Positions 18,478-25,677 of a stretch of DNA of 64,000 bases are shown here, piece after piece; within the stretch, counting starts at the first letter, position 1; each line of letters begins with the position of its first letter. Source of the stretch: Klenkia marina (lineage in GTDB: Bacteria > Actinomycetota > Actinomycetes > Mycobacteriales > Geodermatophilaceae). A model generated the notes under the pieces. It ran no database searches, was not told the origin of the DNA, and was given only the letters and a program-made list of their open reading frames with translations. The position numbers and the translations under genes are program-made. The stretch is from the NCBI RefSeq assembly GCF_900101025.1, contig NZ_FMUH01000007.1:124001-188000 (forward strand), given 5' to 3'.

Positions 18478-19245
18478 ATGTCCGTGCAGCGCACCGACGA
18501 CGGTGGCGTGGCCACGCTGACCCTGCCCGCGCCCGGGCTCACCCACGAGATCCGGCTGTCGATGATCGACCAGCTGCGGGCGGTGGCGGCCGACGAGTCG
18601 GTGCGGGCGGTGGTCATCACCGGCACGGGCAAGGCGTTCTGCGTCGGTCAGGACCTCGCCCAGCACGTCGAGGAGATCCGCGCGGGCAAGCCGGCCCTCG
18701 ACGTCGTGGTCAGCGAGTACAACCCGATGGTCCTGGCGCTGGCCGCACTGCGGGTGCCGGTCGTGGTGGCCGTCAACGGCGCCTGCGCGGGTGCCGGGCT
18801 GGGGCTGGCGCTGGGCGGCGACCTGCGGGTGGCCGCGGCCGGCGCGAAGTTCACCACCGCGTTCGTCGGGGTGGGCCTGGGCAGCGACTCGGCGCTGGCC
18901 TCGCGCCTGGTGCACTGCGTGGGGGGCTCCCGGGCGGCCGAGCTGCTGCTGTTCCCGACGCCGTTCACCGCCGAGGACGCCGCGAACTGGGGTCTGGTGC
19001 ACCGCGTGGTGCCGGCCGACGAGGTGCTGGCGACGGCCCAGGGCCTGGCCGCCCAGCTGGCCACCGGCCCCACCGCGGCCTACCGCGCGGTCAAGGAGGT
19101 CCTGGCCACCGCGGCCACCGACTCCCTCGAGACCACCCTGGCCCACGAGGCGCGCCTGCAGGCGCAGCTGGGCCACACCCACGACCACAGCGAGGCCGTC
19201 GAAGCCTTCCTGAGCAAGCGCAAGCCCGATTTCCGGGGCAACTAG
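18478..19245 (+). CDS. Enoyl-CoA hydratase/isomerase (crotonase) family protein
   Basis: This is a 255-residue crotonase-fold protein. AFCVGQDLAQHVEEI forms part of the CoA site, and VNGACAGAGLGLALGGDLRV gives the oxyanion hole. The segment GLGSDSALASRLVHCVGG sits where hydratases have GL(I/T)P(D/G)xGG; it keeps an Asp but lacks the usual Glu, as in isomerases such as PaaG. It is therefore more likely an isomerase or PaaG-like enzyme than a plain hydratase. The ATG at 18478 has TGAGGAGA upstream, 10 bp after the dehydrogenase stop. It is the last gene of the operon. Confidence 0.85.
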   Translation: MSVQRTDDGGVATLTLPAPGLTHEIRLSMIDQLRAVAADESVRAVVITGTGKAFCVGQDLAQHVEEIRAGKPALDVVVSEYNPMVLALAALRVPVVVAVNGACAGAGLGLALGGDLRVAAAGAKFTTAFVGVGLGSDSALASRLVHCVGGSRAAELLLFPTPFTAEDAANWGLVHRVVPADEVLATAQGLAAQLATGPTAAYRAVKEVLATAATDSLETTLAHEARLQAQLGHTHDHSEAVEAFLSKRKPDFRGN

Positions 19246-19259
19246 CCCCCCGCCGGAGG

Positions 19260-19319
19260 CGTCATGTGACGCCCAAGACCCAGTTCGGCCTCGTTCTGGG
19301 TCTCCAGCGTCGTATGACG
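19260..19319. repeat. R1 palindromic repeat, copy A
   Basis: This 60-bp element begins and ends with 12-bp near-palindromes (CGTCATGTGACG at 19260-19271, CGTCGTATGACG at 19308-19319). Inside, GACCCAG and CTGGGTC form a second stem, so the whole element can fold into one long hairpin with a 12-nt loop. It shares about 70-72% identity, without gaps, with copies at 20384 and 32500. It lies 15 bp after the crotonase gene. Confidence 0.78.
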
Positions 19320-19454
19320 ACTCCGAACCGATGGGTCGGGTGCTCGCTAGCACGTCCGACGACTCGCTGCTCGTCGTCGTCCACACGTGGGGGCTCTGTC
19401 CACCGGTCTGCGTCGGCACGCCCCGGTGTGCTCGCGGTCGCGGAGGGTCCAGGC

Positions 19455-20393
19455 ATGGTGGTGGACCCGACGACCCTGCTCGGCCGTGACGGCGCACGCC
19501 GCAGCAGCGAGGTGGTGCTCGTCTCCGGTCGCTCGAGCGTGGTCCGGTGGGTGCGCAGCGGCCGGCTGCTCCGACCGTTCCCCGGGGTGCTCGTCGACCC
19601 GGCGCGGGCGCAGGACTGGCGTGTCCGCGCAGCCGCCGCCGTCCTCTGGTCGGGTGGGCGGCTGACCGGTCGCAGCGCCCTGCACCTGGCTGACCTGCTG
19701 GGTGAGCCCGGCCCCCGGGTGCACATCGGGGTGCCGCCGTCACGCCACGTCGCGGTCACCCGTCCGCCGTGGCTGGTGGTGCACGTACGGCGCGAGCTGT
19801 CCGGGCTGGTGCGCAGGGGTCTCGCGGTCGTCGACGACGTCGCAGCCCTGCTCGATGCGTGGGGGTTCGCACACGGCAGTCGCGGGACGGCGCGGGAGGT
19901 GGAGGTGGCCCGGTCGACGGTCATCGGGGCCATCCGGCGGAGACGCGTGGACCCCGCCTTCCTCGTCGCCGCGCTGGAGCTGAACACACGTCTGCCCGGG
20001 AGGGCAGAACTCCTCCACCTCGTCGAGCTGGCGGGCAGCGGATCGCACAGCGAGTTCGAGATCTGGGGGCTGCAGCACCTCTTCGACATCCCCGGGCTGC
20101 CGCCGGTCGAGAGGCAGTACGCGCTCGAGACGGCGATCGGCACCATCCACCTGGACGGCGCTCTCCCGCGGGCCCGCCTGGGCATCGAGCTCGACGGGGC
20201 CGCCTACCACCGCAGTCCGGACAACTGGGCGGGTGACCGGCGGCGCGATGCGGCAGCACTGGCGCTCGACTGGGCGACGTTGCGGATCGACTTCCGCCGC
20301 GCGCACGAAGCGCCGGCCGCTGCCCGCGCGGAGATCGCGGCCGCCTACTGGGCCCGCCTGTCCCGTATCGAGCGACCGCGCGCCGTCATCTGA
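19455..20393 (+). CDS. AbiEi-antitoxin-like winged-helix protein with C-terminal DUF559 endonuclease-like domain
   Basis: This is a 312-residue protein. Residues 15-100 resemble the AbiEi-type N-terminal helix-turn-helix (VVLVSGRSSVVRWVRSGRLL then PGVLVDPARAQDWRVRAAAA). The middle is a helical linker. The C-terminal 90 residues (ARLGIELDGAAYHRS, then DRRRDAAALALDWATLRIDF) match the DUF559/Vsr-like PD-(D/E)XK fold, with the acidic strand ELDG. Such fusions are frequent and poorly understood in actinobacteria; a partner AbiEii toxin is not seen here. The ATG at 19455 has GGAGGG 8 nt upstream. The gene is bracketed by R1 copies A and B, and its TGA stop lies inside copy B. Confidence 0.72.
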   Translation: MVVDPTTLLGRDGARRSSEVVLVSGRSSVVRWVRSGRLLRPFPGVLVDPARAQDWRVRAAAAVLWSGGRLTGRSALHLADLLGEPGPRVHIGVPPSRHVAVTRPPWLVVHVRRELSGLVRRGLAVVDDVAALLDAWGFAHGSRGTAREVEVARSTVIGAIRRRRVDPAFLVAALELNTRLPGRAELLHLVELAGSGSHSEFEIWGLQHLFDIPGLPPVERQYALETAIGTIHLDGALPRARLGIELDGAAYHRSPDNWAGDRRRDAAALALDWATLRIDFRRAHEAPAAARAEIAAAYWARLSRIERPRAVI

Positions 20394-20443
20394 CGCTCAG
20401 GACTCGTTCCGCGGCTGTTCTGGGTCCCAGCCGTCACATGACG
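20384..20443. repeat. R1 palindromic repeat, copy B
   Basis: This 60-bp copy has end motifs CGTCATCTGACG (20384-20395) and CGTCACATGACG (20432-20443). It contains the invariant core GTTCTGGGTC at 20417-20426. It overlaps the last three codons and the stop of the AbiEi/DUF559-like gene. Identity is about 77% to copy C and 70% to copy A by hand count. The hairpin could also act as that gene's terminator. Confidence 0.78.
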
Positions 20444-20471
20444 GCTCGGTGGGGGTGGGTGGGGTTGCGGG

Positions 20472-20678
20472 TCAGCTGACGAGGTCGGCGCAGGACTCGC
20501 AGCTGTCCTCGTCGGCGCCGTCCCAGACCTGATCGAGGTCGACGCGGGCGAGGGCGCCGCACACCGCCACCTCGCAGGCGCCGTCCACCTCGGACGGGCT
20601 GCGGTGCAGCTCCACGGCGTGCCAGGTGCCGGTGCTGCGGCCCTGGGCGGCAGCGAGGGTCAGGACGAGTTCGCTCAT
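20472..20678 (-). CDS. Small conserved-looking protein with C-terminal Cys motif
   Basis: This 68-residue protein is of unknown function. It starts MSELVLTLAAAQGRSTGTWH. It has Cys residues at AVCGAL and at the end, DSCESCADLVS, with an acidic WDGADED between; the paired Cys could bind a metal. There is no membrane segment. The ATG at 20678 is preferred over an upstream in-frame start. It stands alone between copy B of R1 and the metal-dependent hydrolase gene. Confidence 0.6.
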   Translation of the reverse strand: MSELVLTLAAAQGRSTGTWHAVELHRSPSEVDGACEVAVCGALARVDLDQVWDGADEDSCESCADLVS

Positions 20679-20873
20679 GACCTGACGTTCGGCGCCCACC
20701 GGGGGTGCGTGCAGGGACGGGGCGCACGAATCACCCGTCCGGGTTGGTCACTTGTGCACCATCAAGCTCAGGAACCCCCAGGTGAGGACGGCGTGTCCGG
20801 GTGCCGGTCAGCAGCTGCGGGTCCGGCTGGACCACGTCGTGCGGTGCGCACGCGTGCATGGCACGGTCGAGCC

Positions 20874-21509
20874 ATGGAGCTCACCAAGCACGGGCACGCC
20901 TGCGTCGTCCTCTCCGACGGCGAGCGCCGCCTCCTCCTCGACCCCGGCGCCTTCACCGAGGAGTCCGCCTGGGCGGGCGCCACCGCGGTGCTCATCACGC
21001 ACGAGCACTTCGACCACCTCGACGTCGAGCGCACCACGCGCGCCCTGGCCGAGGACCCGGCCCTCGAGCTGTGGACCAACCGCTCGGTCGCCGAGCAGCT
21101 GGGCGCCGGCCAACAGGTGCACGTGGTCGGCCACGGGGACGCCTTCACCGCCGCCGGCTTCGAGGTGGGCGTGCAGGGCGAGTGGCACGCGGTGATCCAC
21201 CCCGACATCCCGCGCATCGCCAACATCGGCTTCGTGGTCGAGGGCCGGGTCTTCCACCCCGGCGACGCGCTCACCGTCCCGGAGTCCGACGTCGAGACGC
21301 TCCTGCTGCCGCTGCACGCCCCGTGGTCGAAGACCGGCGAGCTCATCGACTACGTCCGCGAGGTCGCACCGGCCCGGTCGTTCGCGGTGCACGACGGGCT
21401 GCTCAACGACACCGGTCTGATGGTGGGGGCGAACTTCCTCGGCGAGAACGGCCCCGGCGTCCCGGGCAGCTACCGCCGGTTGTCCCCTGGGGAGTCGGTC
21501 ACCATCTGA
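20874..21509 (+). CDS. MBL-fold metal-dependent hydrolase (UlaG/YcfU-like)
   Basis: This 211-residue protein begins ELTKHGHACVVLSDGERRLL and LDPGAF, typical of the UlaG-like branch of metallo-beta-lactamase-fold proteins. The metal motif HEHFDHLD (HxHxDH) is complete near residue 45, with later ligands in HPGDALTVPESDVETLLLP and AVHDGLL. It probably hydrolyses a small-molecule ester or lactone; the substrate is unknown. It is followed 32 bp later by a small acidic-protein gene on the same strand. Confidence 0.85.
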   Translation: MELTKHGHACVVLSDGERRLLLDPGAFTEESAWAGATAVLITHEHFDHLDVERTTRALAEDPALELWTNRSVAEQLGAGQQVHVVGHGDAFTAAGFEVGVQGEWHAVIHPDIPRIANIGFVVEGRVFHPGDALTVPESDVETLLLPLHAPWSKTGELIDYVREVAPARSFAVHDGLLNDTGLMVGANFLGENGPGVPGSYRRLSPGESVTI

Positions 21510-21541
21510 GTGCGTGCGGCCAGTTCGGGTAGGGCCCGCCC

Positions 21542-21820
21542 ATGCCTGTTGAGGACTACGACATCGAGGACCAGGGCGACCTGCAGTACGTCGTGCGGCT
21601 GAGCGACGGCGAGGAGGACGCCGAGGTCTGGTTCCGGCTGACCCCGTCGGTGCTGGAGCAGCTGGGCGTGGGCACCGACGACGCCGCTGACCTGGTCGCC
21701 GAGACCGTCGACTTCCTGCGCAAGCACCAGGAGATCCCCGACTTCCCCGACATGGTGGAGATCGAGGACGTGCTGGCCACCTACGACGACTACGAGCCGA
21801 CCGTCACGCGTCGTCGCTGA
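21542..21820 (+). CDS. Small acidic protein of unknown function
   Basis: This 92-residue, strongly acidic protein (MPVEDYDIEDQGDLQYV at the start, many Asp/Glu throughout, basic TRRR at the end) is of unknown function. It has no Cys, no membrane helix and no motif I recognise. The predicted order is strand-strand-helix. It probably shares a transcript with the MBL-fold gene 32 bp upstream. Its 3' end overlaps the convergent SRPBCC gene by 17 bp. Confidence 0.68.
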   Translation: MPVEDYDIEDQGDLQYVVRLSDGEEDAEVWFRLTPSVLEQLGVGTDDAADLVAETVDFLRKHQEIPDFPDMVEIEDVLATYDDYEPTVTRRR

Positions 21821-22292
21821 GCTGGGTCCGGGCCTGGGCGCCGGCCTGGGCGAGGTGCTCGGGCAGCTTGGCCAGCTCGCTGTCGACCGTGCGCTGCACC
21901 AGACGGGTGATGCCGCTGCGCTGCACGAAGCGCACCAGCCGCGACCCGCCGACCGGCTCGTGGGTGACGGTGATCGTCACGTCGGTGCCGTCGGCGCCGC
22001 CCTTGCCCACGTCGGCGAGCTCGATGCGCGTCGTCCAGGTCTCGGGGGTGAGCTCGAGCCGGGTCTCCACGACCCGGGCCGGCGTCCACTCGACGATGGT
22101 GCCCTTCGGCGCCCCGGCGCCGGGCGTCGCGCCCTCACCGGGGGCGCAGAGGAACGTCGTGCCCTGCTTCGTGGGTCCGTCGACGACGTAGGTGACGTCG
22201 CAGACCGCGCAGTAGGGGTGCAGGACGGCCAGCGCGGCCCACACGTCCGCACGGCGCTCGGGTACCCGGCGGGTTCCGCTGGCTGTGGTCAC
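21804..22292 (-). CDS. SRPBCC-family protein
   Basis: This is a 162-residue protein of the START/Bet v1-like fold. VPERRADVWAALAVLHPYC is the first helix region, WTPARVVETRLELTPETWTTRIEL the central strands, and FVQRSGITRLVQRTVDSELAKL the long C-terminal helix. It may bind a hydrophobic ligand; no enzymatic residues are recognisable. The GTG at 22292 is the likely start. The gene lies 35 bp downstream of the GntR gene on the same strand, so co-transcription is possible. Confidence 0.75.
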   Translation of the reverse strand: MTTASGTRRVPERRADVWAALAVLHPYCAVCDVTYVVDGPTKQGTTFLCAPGEGATPGAGAPKGTIVEWTPARVVETRLELTPETWTTRIELADVGKGGADGTDVTITVTHEPVGGSRLVRFVQRSGITRLVQRTVDSELAKLPEHLAQAGAQARTQLSDDA

Positions 22293-22327
22293 ACCCCAGA
22301 CGGTAGGACGACGCCCCGGGCGCGCCG

Positions 22328-23065
22328 TCAGCGGCCGTTGACCGAGACCTCGAACTCGACCTGGCTCACGTCGGGGCGCAGCCGCGAGAACGAGTGCACG
22401 AGCGGGTTGCCGAAGCCGTCGAGCACGGTCGTGCGGACGACGAGCAGCGGCGACCCGGCCACGACCTGCAGGACGTCGGCCTCCTCCGCGCCGGCCGTGC
22501 CGACGTCGACCACGATGCGGGCGCGGGCGAGGTCGGCCTCGTACTCGCGGCGCAGGAACTCGTACAGCGAGCCGTGGCCGAAGTCCTCGGTGGCCGCCTT
22601 CGGGTAGTCCTCGGCCGGCAGGAACGAGCGGACGACGTGGTTGGGCAGCCCGTCGACCGAGCGCAGCCGCACGAGCTCGACCACCTCGTCGGCCGGCTCC
22701 AGGCGCAGCTCGGCGGCGACGGCGGGCGGTGCGGCGAGCACCCGCTGGCCCAGCACGGTGGTGCCGACCTGGGCACCCTGCTCGGTCATCACGGAGTGGA
22801 AGCCGGCGATGCGGTGCACGAAGCTCTCGCGGTACTCGTGCCGGATGCCGGGTCGGGTCACGTAGGTGCCGCGGCCCTGCTCGCGCACGAGGTGGCCGTC
22901 GGCGACCAGGCCGTCGACCGCCCGGCGCAGCGTGATGCGGCTGACCCCGTACTCCTCGCACAGCACCGGCTCGGGCGGGAGCAGGGTGTGCTCGGCGAGG
23001 TCGGCCACGCGACGGCGCAGGTGCTCGCGCACGGCCAGGTACTTGGGGCCGGCGTCCGGGCTCAC
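22328..23065 (-). CDS. GntR/HutC-family transcriptional regulator
   Basis: This 245-residue regulator has an N-terminal winged helix (PPEPVLCEEYGVSRITLRRA, then REQGRGTYVTRPG) and a C-terminal UTRA effector domain (YEFLRREYEADLARARIVVD, VVAGSPLLVVRTTVLDGFG). HutC/UTRA regulators sense sugars, amino sugars or histidine intermediates. The start is GTG at 23065. A perfect GACGTCTAGACGTC palindrome lies 47-60 nt upstream in the region shared with a divergent TetR gene, the expected place for an autoregulatory operator. Confidence 0.9.
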   Translation of the reverse strand: MSPDAGPKYLAVREHLRRRVADLAEHTLLPPEPVLCEEYGVSRITLRRAVDGLVADGHLVREQGRGTYVTRPGIRHEYRESFVHRIAGFHSVMTEQGAQVGTTVLGQRVLAAPPAVAAELRLEPADEVVELVRLRSVDGLPNHVVRSFLPAEDYPKAATEDFGHGSLYEFLRREYEADLARARIVVDVGTAGAEEADVLQVVAGSPLLVVRTTVLDGFGNPLVHSFSRLRPDVSQVEFEVSVNGR

Positions 23066-23111
23066 CGTGCTGGTCCGTCGACGTCCACACCGGAAAGGTA
23101 CTCGATCGGCA

Positions 23112-23125
23112 GACGTCTAGACGTC
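23112..23125. promoter_or_regulatory. Candidate GntR/HutC operator palindrome
   Basis: GACGTCTAGACGTC is a perfect 14-bp palindrome between the divergent GntR and TetR genes. Its GTCTAGAC centre matches the core of operators bound by HutC-subfamily regulators such as DasR. It is one of few AT-containing symmetric sites in this gap. The regulator assignment is an inference from proximity. Confidence 0.6.
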
Positions 23126-23219
23126 ATGATGTCCCGGTCCCGTCCGTCGCCTCTGGCGGCGTCGCCGCACAACCCCTATTTTCAGACCGGCTTGTTCCGA
23201 TCTGCCCCGGGAGCGTGCG

Positions 23220-23828
23220 TTGGACACCGACACCTCGACGTCGCCCCGACCCGTGGGTCGACCGAGGGACCCCGCCCTCGACGTCGCCATCCTGCGGGCG
23301 GCCCTCGACCTGCTCGCCGAGGGCGGGCTCGAGGCCTGCGCGCTGGACGAGGTCGCCCGCCGGGCCGGGGTCGGCAAGGCCACCATCTACCGCCGGTGGC
23401 CCAGCAAGGACGACCTGGTCCGCGACGCCTTCGAGGGCACCGACCTCGGCCTGGTGCCCACCGAGGACGTCGGCTCGCTCGTCGAGGACTGCCGCCGGCT
23501 GCTGCTGGCCCTGGGCGCCGCGCTGCGCAGCCCCCGGGCCCGGGCCTGGCGCCGCACCGTCCCGGCTCTCGGGGTGGACTCGCCGCTGGCGGGCAGCCTG
23601 CCCATCGGGCCGGTCGAGGCCTGGAACGAGGCCGTGCTCGACATGCTGGACCGGGCCCGCCGGCGCGGTGAGGTGGCCGCCGACGGCCTGCACCCGCTGG
23701 TGGTGCAGGCCGCCTGCTCGACCGTGATGGCCCGCTGGTTCACCAACCCCGACGGCGACGAGGCCGGCGAGCGCGTGCTGGTCGAGCAGCTGCTCACCGT
23801 GCTCGTCGCGCCGCACCTGCGCCCCTGA
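23220..23828 (+). CDS. TetR-family transcriptional regulator
   Basis: This 202-residue regulator has its helix-turn-helix at about residues 20-65 (LDVAILRAALDLLAEGGLEA, VGKATIYRRWPSKDDLV), the RRWPSK form common in actinobacterial TetR proteins with a TetR_C_11-like C-terminus. No ATG or in-frame GTG lies near the expected start. TTG at 23220 is used, with GGGAG about 8 nt upstream. It diverges from the GntR gene and is followed 38 bp later by another TetR gene. Target and ligand are unknown. Confidence 0.83.
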   Translation: MDTDTSTSPRPVGRPRDPALDVAILRAALDLLAEGGLEACALDEVARRAGVGKATIYRRWPSKDDLVRDAFEGTDLGLVPTEDVGSLVEDCRRLLLALGAALRSPRARAWRRTVPALGVDSPLAGSLPIGPVEAWNEAVLDMLDRARRRGEVAADGLHPLVVQAACSTVMARWFTNPDGDEAGERVLVEQLLTVLVAPHLRP

Positions 23829-23866
23829 CCGGCGACGTGCGGCAGCGGACCTGGGACGATGCCCCG

Positions 23867-24442
23867 GTGGCGGAGCGAGACTGGCGGGCGCAGAAACGGG
23901 ACTCGACCCGTGCGCGGCTGACCGCGGCGGCCTTCGCGCTGTTCGACGAGCGCGGTTACTCGTCCGTCTCCGTAGGGGACATCGCGCACGGCGCCGGCGT
24001 CTCCGTGCCCACCTTCTACGCCTACTTCCGCACCAAGGAGCACGTCGTGCTCCCCGACCAGGACCTCGACTGGATCGCCGGGCACCTGGCCGCGCAGCCG
24101 CCCGACCTCCCGCTGCCCGAGCAGCTGCGGCTGGGCCTGCGGACGCTGGTGGCCGGGTTGACCCGGGAGCAGGAGGAGCTCGCGCTGCGCCGCTGGCGCT
24201 ACGTGCAAGCCGACCCCGGCCTGCAGATGCGCGCCGCCGAGCGCGAGAACCACTCGGCTCGGGTGGTCGTGGCCGAGCTGGGCGTCGACCCGGCGACGCC
24301 CGCGGGGTCGGCGATCGTCGTGGTCGTCGTCGCCTGCCTGCGGGCGGCCACCGCGGCCATGGTCCGCTGGGCCGCCGCCGACGGCCGCCACCCGCTGCCG
24401 GACCTGGTCGACGAGGCCTTCGCCGCGCTGCGGTCGATGTGA
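23867..24442 (+). CDS. TetR-family transcriptional regulator
   Basis: This 191-residue regulator has the helix-turn-helix TAAAFALFDERGYSSVSVGD and VSVPTFYAYFRTKEHVV within the first 60 residues. The effector domain is short and Ala/Val-rich. The GTG at 23867 gives a usual N-terminal length; an in-frame GTG at 23837 would add ten residues. It lies directly downstream of another TetR gene and converges on the metallophosphoesterase gene with only 1 bp between stops. It has no obvious structural gene partner. Confidence 0.82.
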   Translation: MAERDWRAQKRDSTRARLTAAAFALFDERGYSSVSVGDIAHGAGVSVPTFYAYFRTKEHVVLPDQDLDWIAGHLAAQPPDLPLPEQLRLGLRTLVAGLTREQEELALRRWRYVQADPGLQMRAAERENHSARVVVAELGVDPATPAGSAIVVVVVACLRAATAAMVRWAAADGRHPLPDLVDEAFAALRSM

Positions 24443-24443
24443 C

Positions 24444-25667
24444 TCAGCCGGGCTGCAGCTCGATGACGGTGATCTCCGGCCGGGCGCCGACCCTCATGGG
24501 CGGCCCCCAGTACCCGGCCCCCGACGTCACGTAGAGCTGCGTGTCGCCCTGGCGGGACAGGCCCTCGACGGCGGGCTGGTCGAGGGTGACCGCGTAGTCG
24601 AAGGGCCACAGCTGCCCGCCGTGGGTGTGCCCGCTCAGCTGCAGGTCGACCCCGGCGCGGCGGGCCTGCTCGACCTGCACGGGCTGGTGGGCCAGCAGCA
24701 CCACCGGCACCGAGTCGTCGCGGCCGTCGAGCGCGGCGTCGAGGTCGGCGCCGTGCCCGGGCAGCCCCGACGCCGCGGCCGTGCGGTCGTCGATGCCGGC
24801 CAGGTCGAAAGCACCCGCGCCCCGGCGGAGCGACACGCGCTCGTTGCGCAGCACCTGCAGGCCCAGCCCGTCGAGGTGGGTCAGCCAGGCGTCGGTGTCG
24901 ACGAAGTACTCGTGGTTGCCGGTGACGAAGTAGGCGCCGTCGCGGCTGACCAGGTCGCCCAGCGGGGCGGCGTCCCGCCGCAGCTCGGACACCTCGCCGT
25001 CGACCAGGTCGCCCACGACCGCGACCGCGTCCGGGGACTGCGCGTTGACCATCTCGACCAGCCGCTCGAACCGGCGCCCGCCGTAGGTCGCCGAGAGGTG
25101 GCCGTCGGAGAAGGTGACGATGCGGTAGCCGGCCAGCGCCGGGTCCAGTCCGGCGAGCGCGATCGGCACCCGGCGCACGACGGGCGCCGAGTTGGCCGCC
25201 CACAGCCCGTACCCGGCGGTGCCGACCGCGGCCGCGCCGGCCGTGACGGCCAGCGACCGGGCCAGGAACAACCGCCGGGACACGTCGACCGGTTCGGCCG
25301 CGGGCTCGGGTGCCGAAGCCGGTTCCGCCCCGGGTGCGGCGGGTGCCGCCTCCACCGCGGCCGGACGACGGCGCTGCACGGCCCGCAGCACCCACCGCAC
25401 CGGCTCGAGCACCAGCAGCGCCAGGAAGGCGTAGAACGCGACGCCCAGCCAGGTGTAGCCGACCCAGTCCAGCGGCGCCTGCACCGCGAAGGGCAGCGAC
25501 CGCCGTCCCAGCACGGCTGCGGTGGGCAGCAGCGCCAGGACGACGGCCAGCACGGTCAGCCACCGCCGCACCCGACCCGGGCGGGTGGTGCTGCGCACGA
25601 GCCGGAACCACAGCCAGCCGTGCAGCAGCACCATCGCGAGGGCGACGACGGCACCGAAGGCGATCAC
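24444..25667 (-). CDS. Membrane-anchored metallophosphoesterase
   Basis: This is a 407-residue protein. Four hydrophobic segments occupy roughly residues 1-20, 38-58, 72-95 and 135-160, the last preceded by VSRRLFLARS. The calcineurin-like phosphoesterase domain follows: FSDGHLS (usual DxH), VGDLVDGE, TGNHEYFVDT, LLAHQP and LSGHTHGGQLWPF supply the two-metal site. This is the YkuE/YaeI-like layout, with the catalytic part probably outside the membrane. It begins 10 bp after the CYTH-CHAD gene on the same strand, so the two likely form an operon. The substrate is unknown. Confidence 0.88.
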   Translation of the reverse strand: MIAFGAVVALAMVLLHGWLWFRLVRSTTRPGRVRRWLTVLAVVLALLPTAAVLGRRSLPFAVQAPLDWVGYTWLGVAFYAFLALLVLEPVRWVLRAVQRRRPAAVEAAPAAPGAEPASAPEPAAEPVDVSRRLFLARSLAVTAGAAAVGTAGYGLWAANSAPVVRRVPIALAGLDPALAGYRIVTFSDGHLSATYGGRRFERLVEMVNAQSPDAVAVVGDLVDGEVSELRRDAAPLGDLVSRDGAYFVTGNHEYFVDTDAWLTHLDGLGLQVLRNERVSLRRGAGAFDLAGIDDRTAAASGLPGHGADLDAALDGRDDSVPVVLLAHQPVQVEQARRAGVDLQLSGHTHGGQLWPFDYAVTLDQPAVEGLSRQGDTQLYVTSGAGYWGPPMRVGARPEITVIELQPG

Positions 25668-25677
25668 CGCCCCATTG

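Noticed and set aside
19455-20393. A complete type IV AbiE toxin-antitoxin pair
   Set aside because: Only the AbiEi-like wing-helix part is present; no AbiEii nucleotidyltransferase gene lies on either side.
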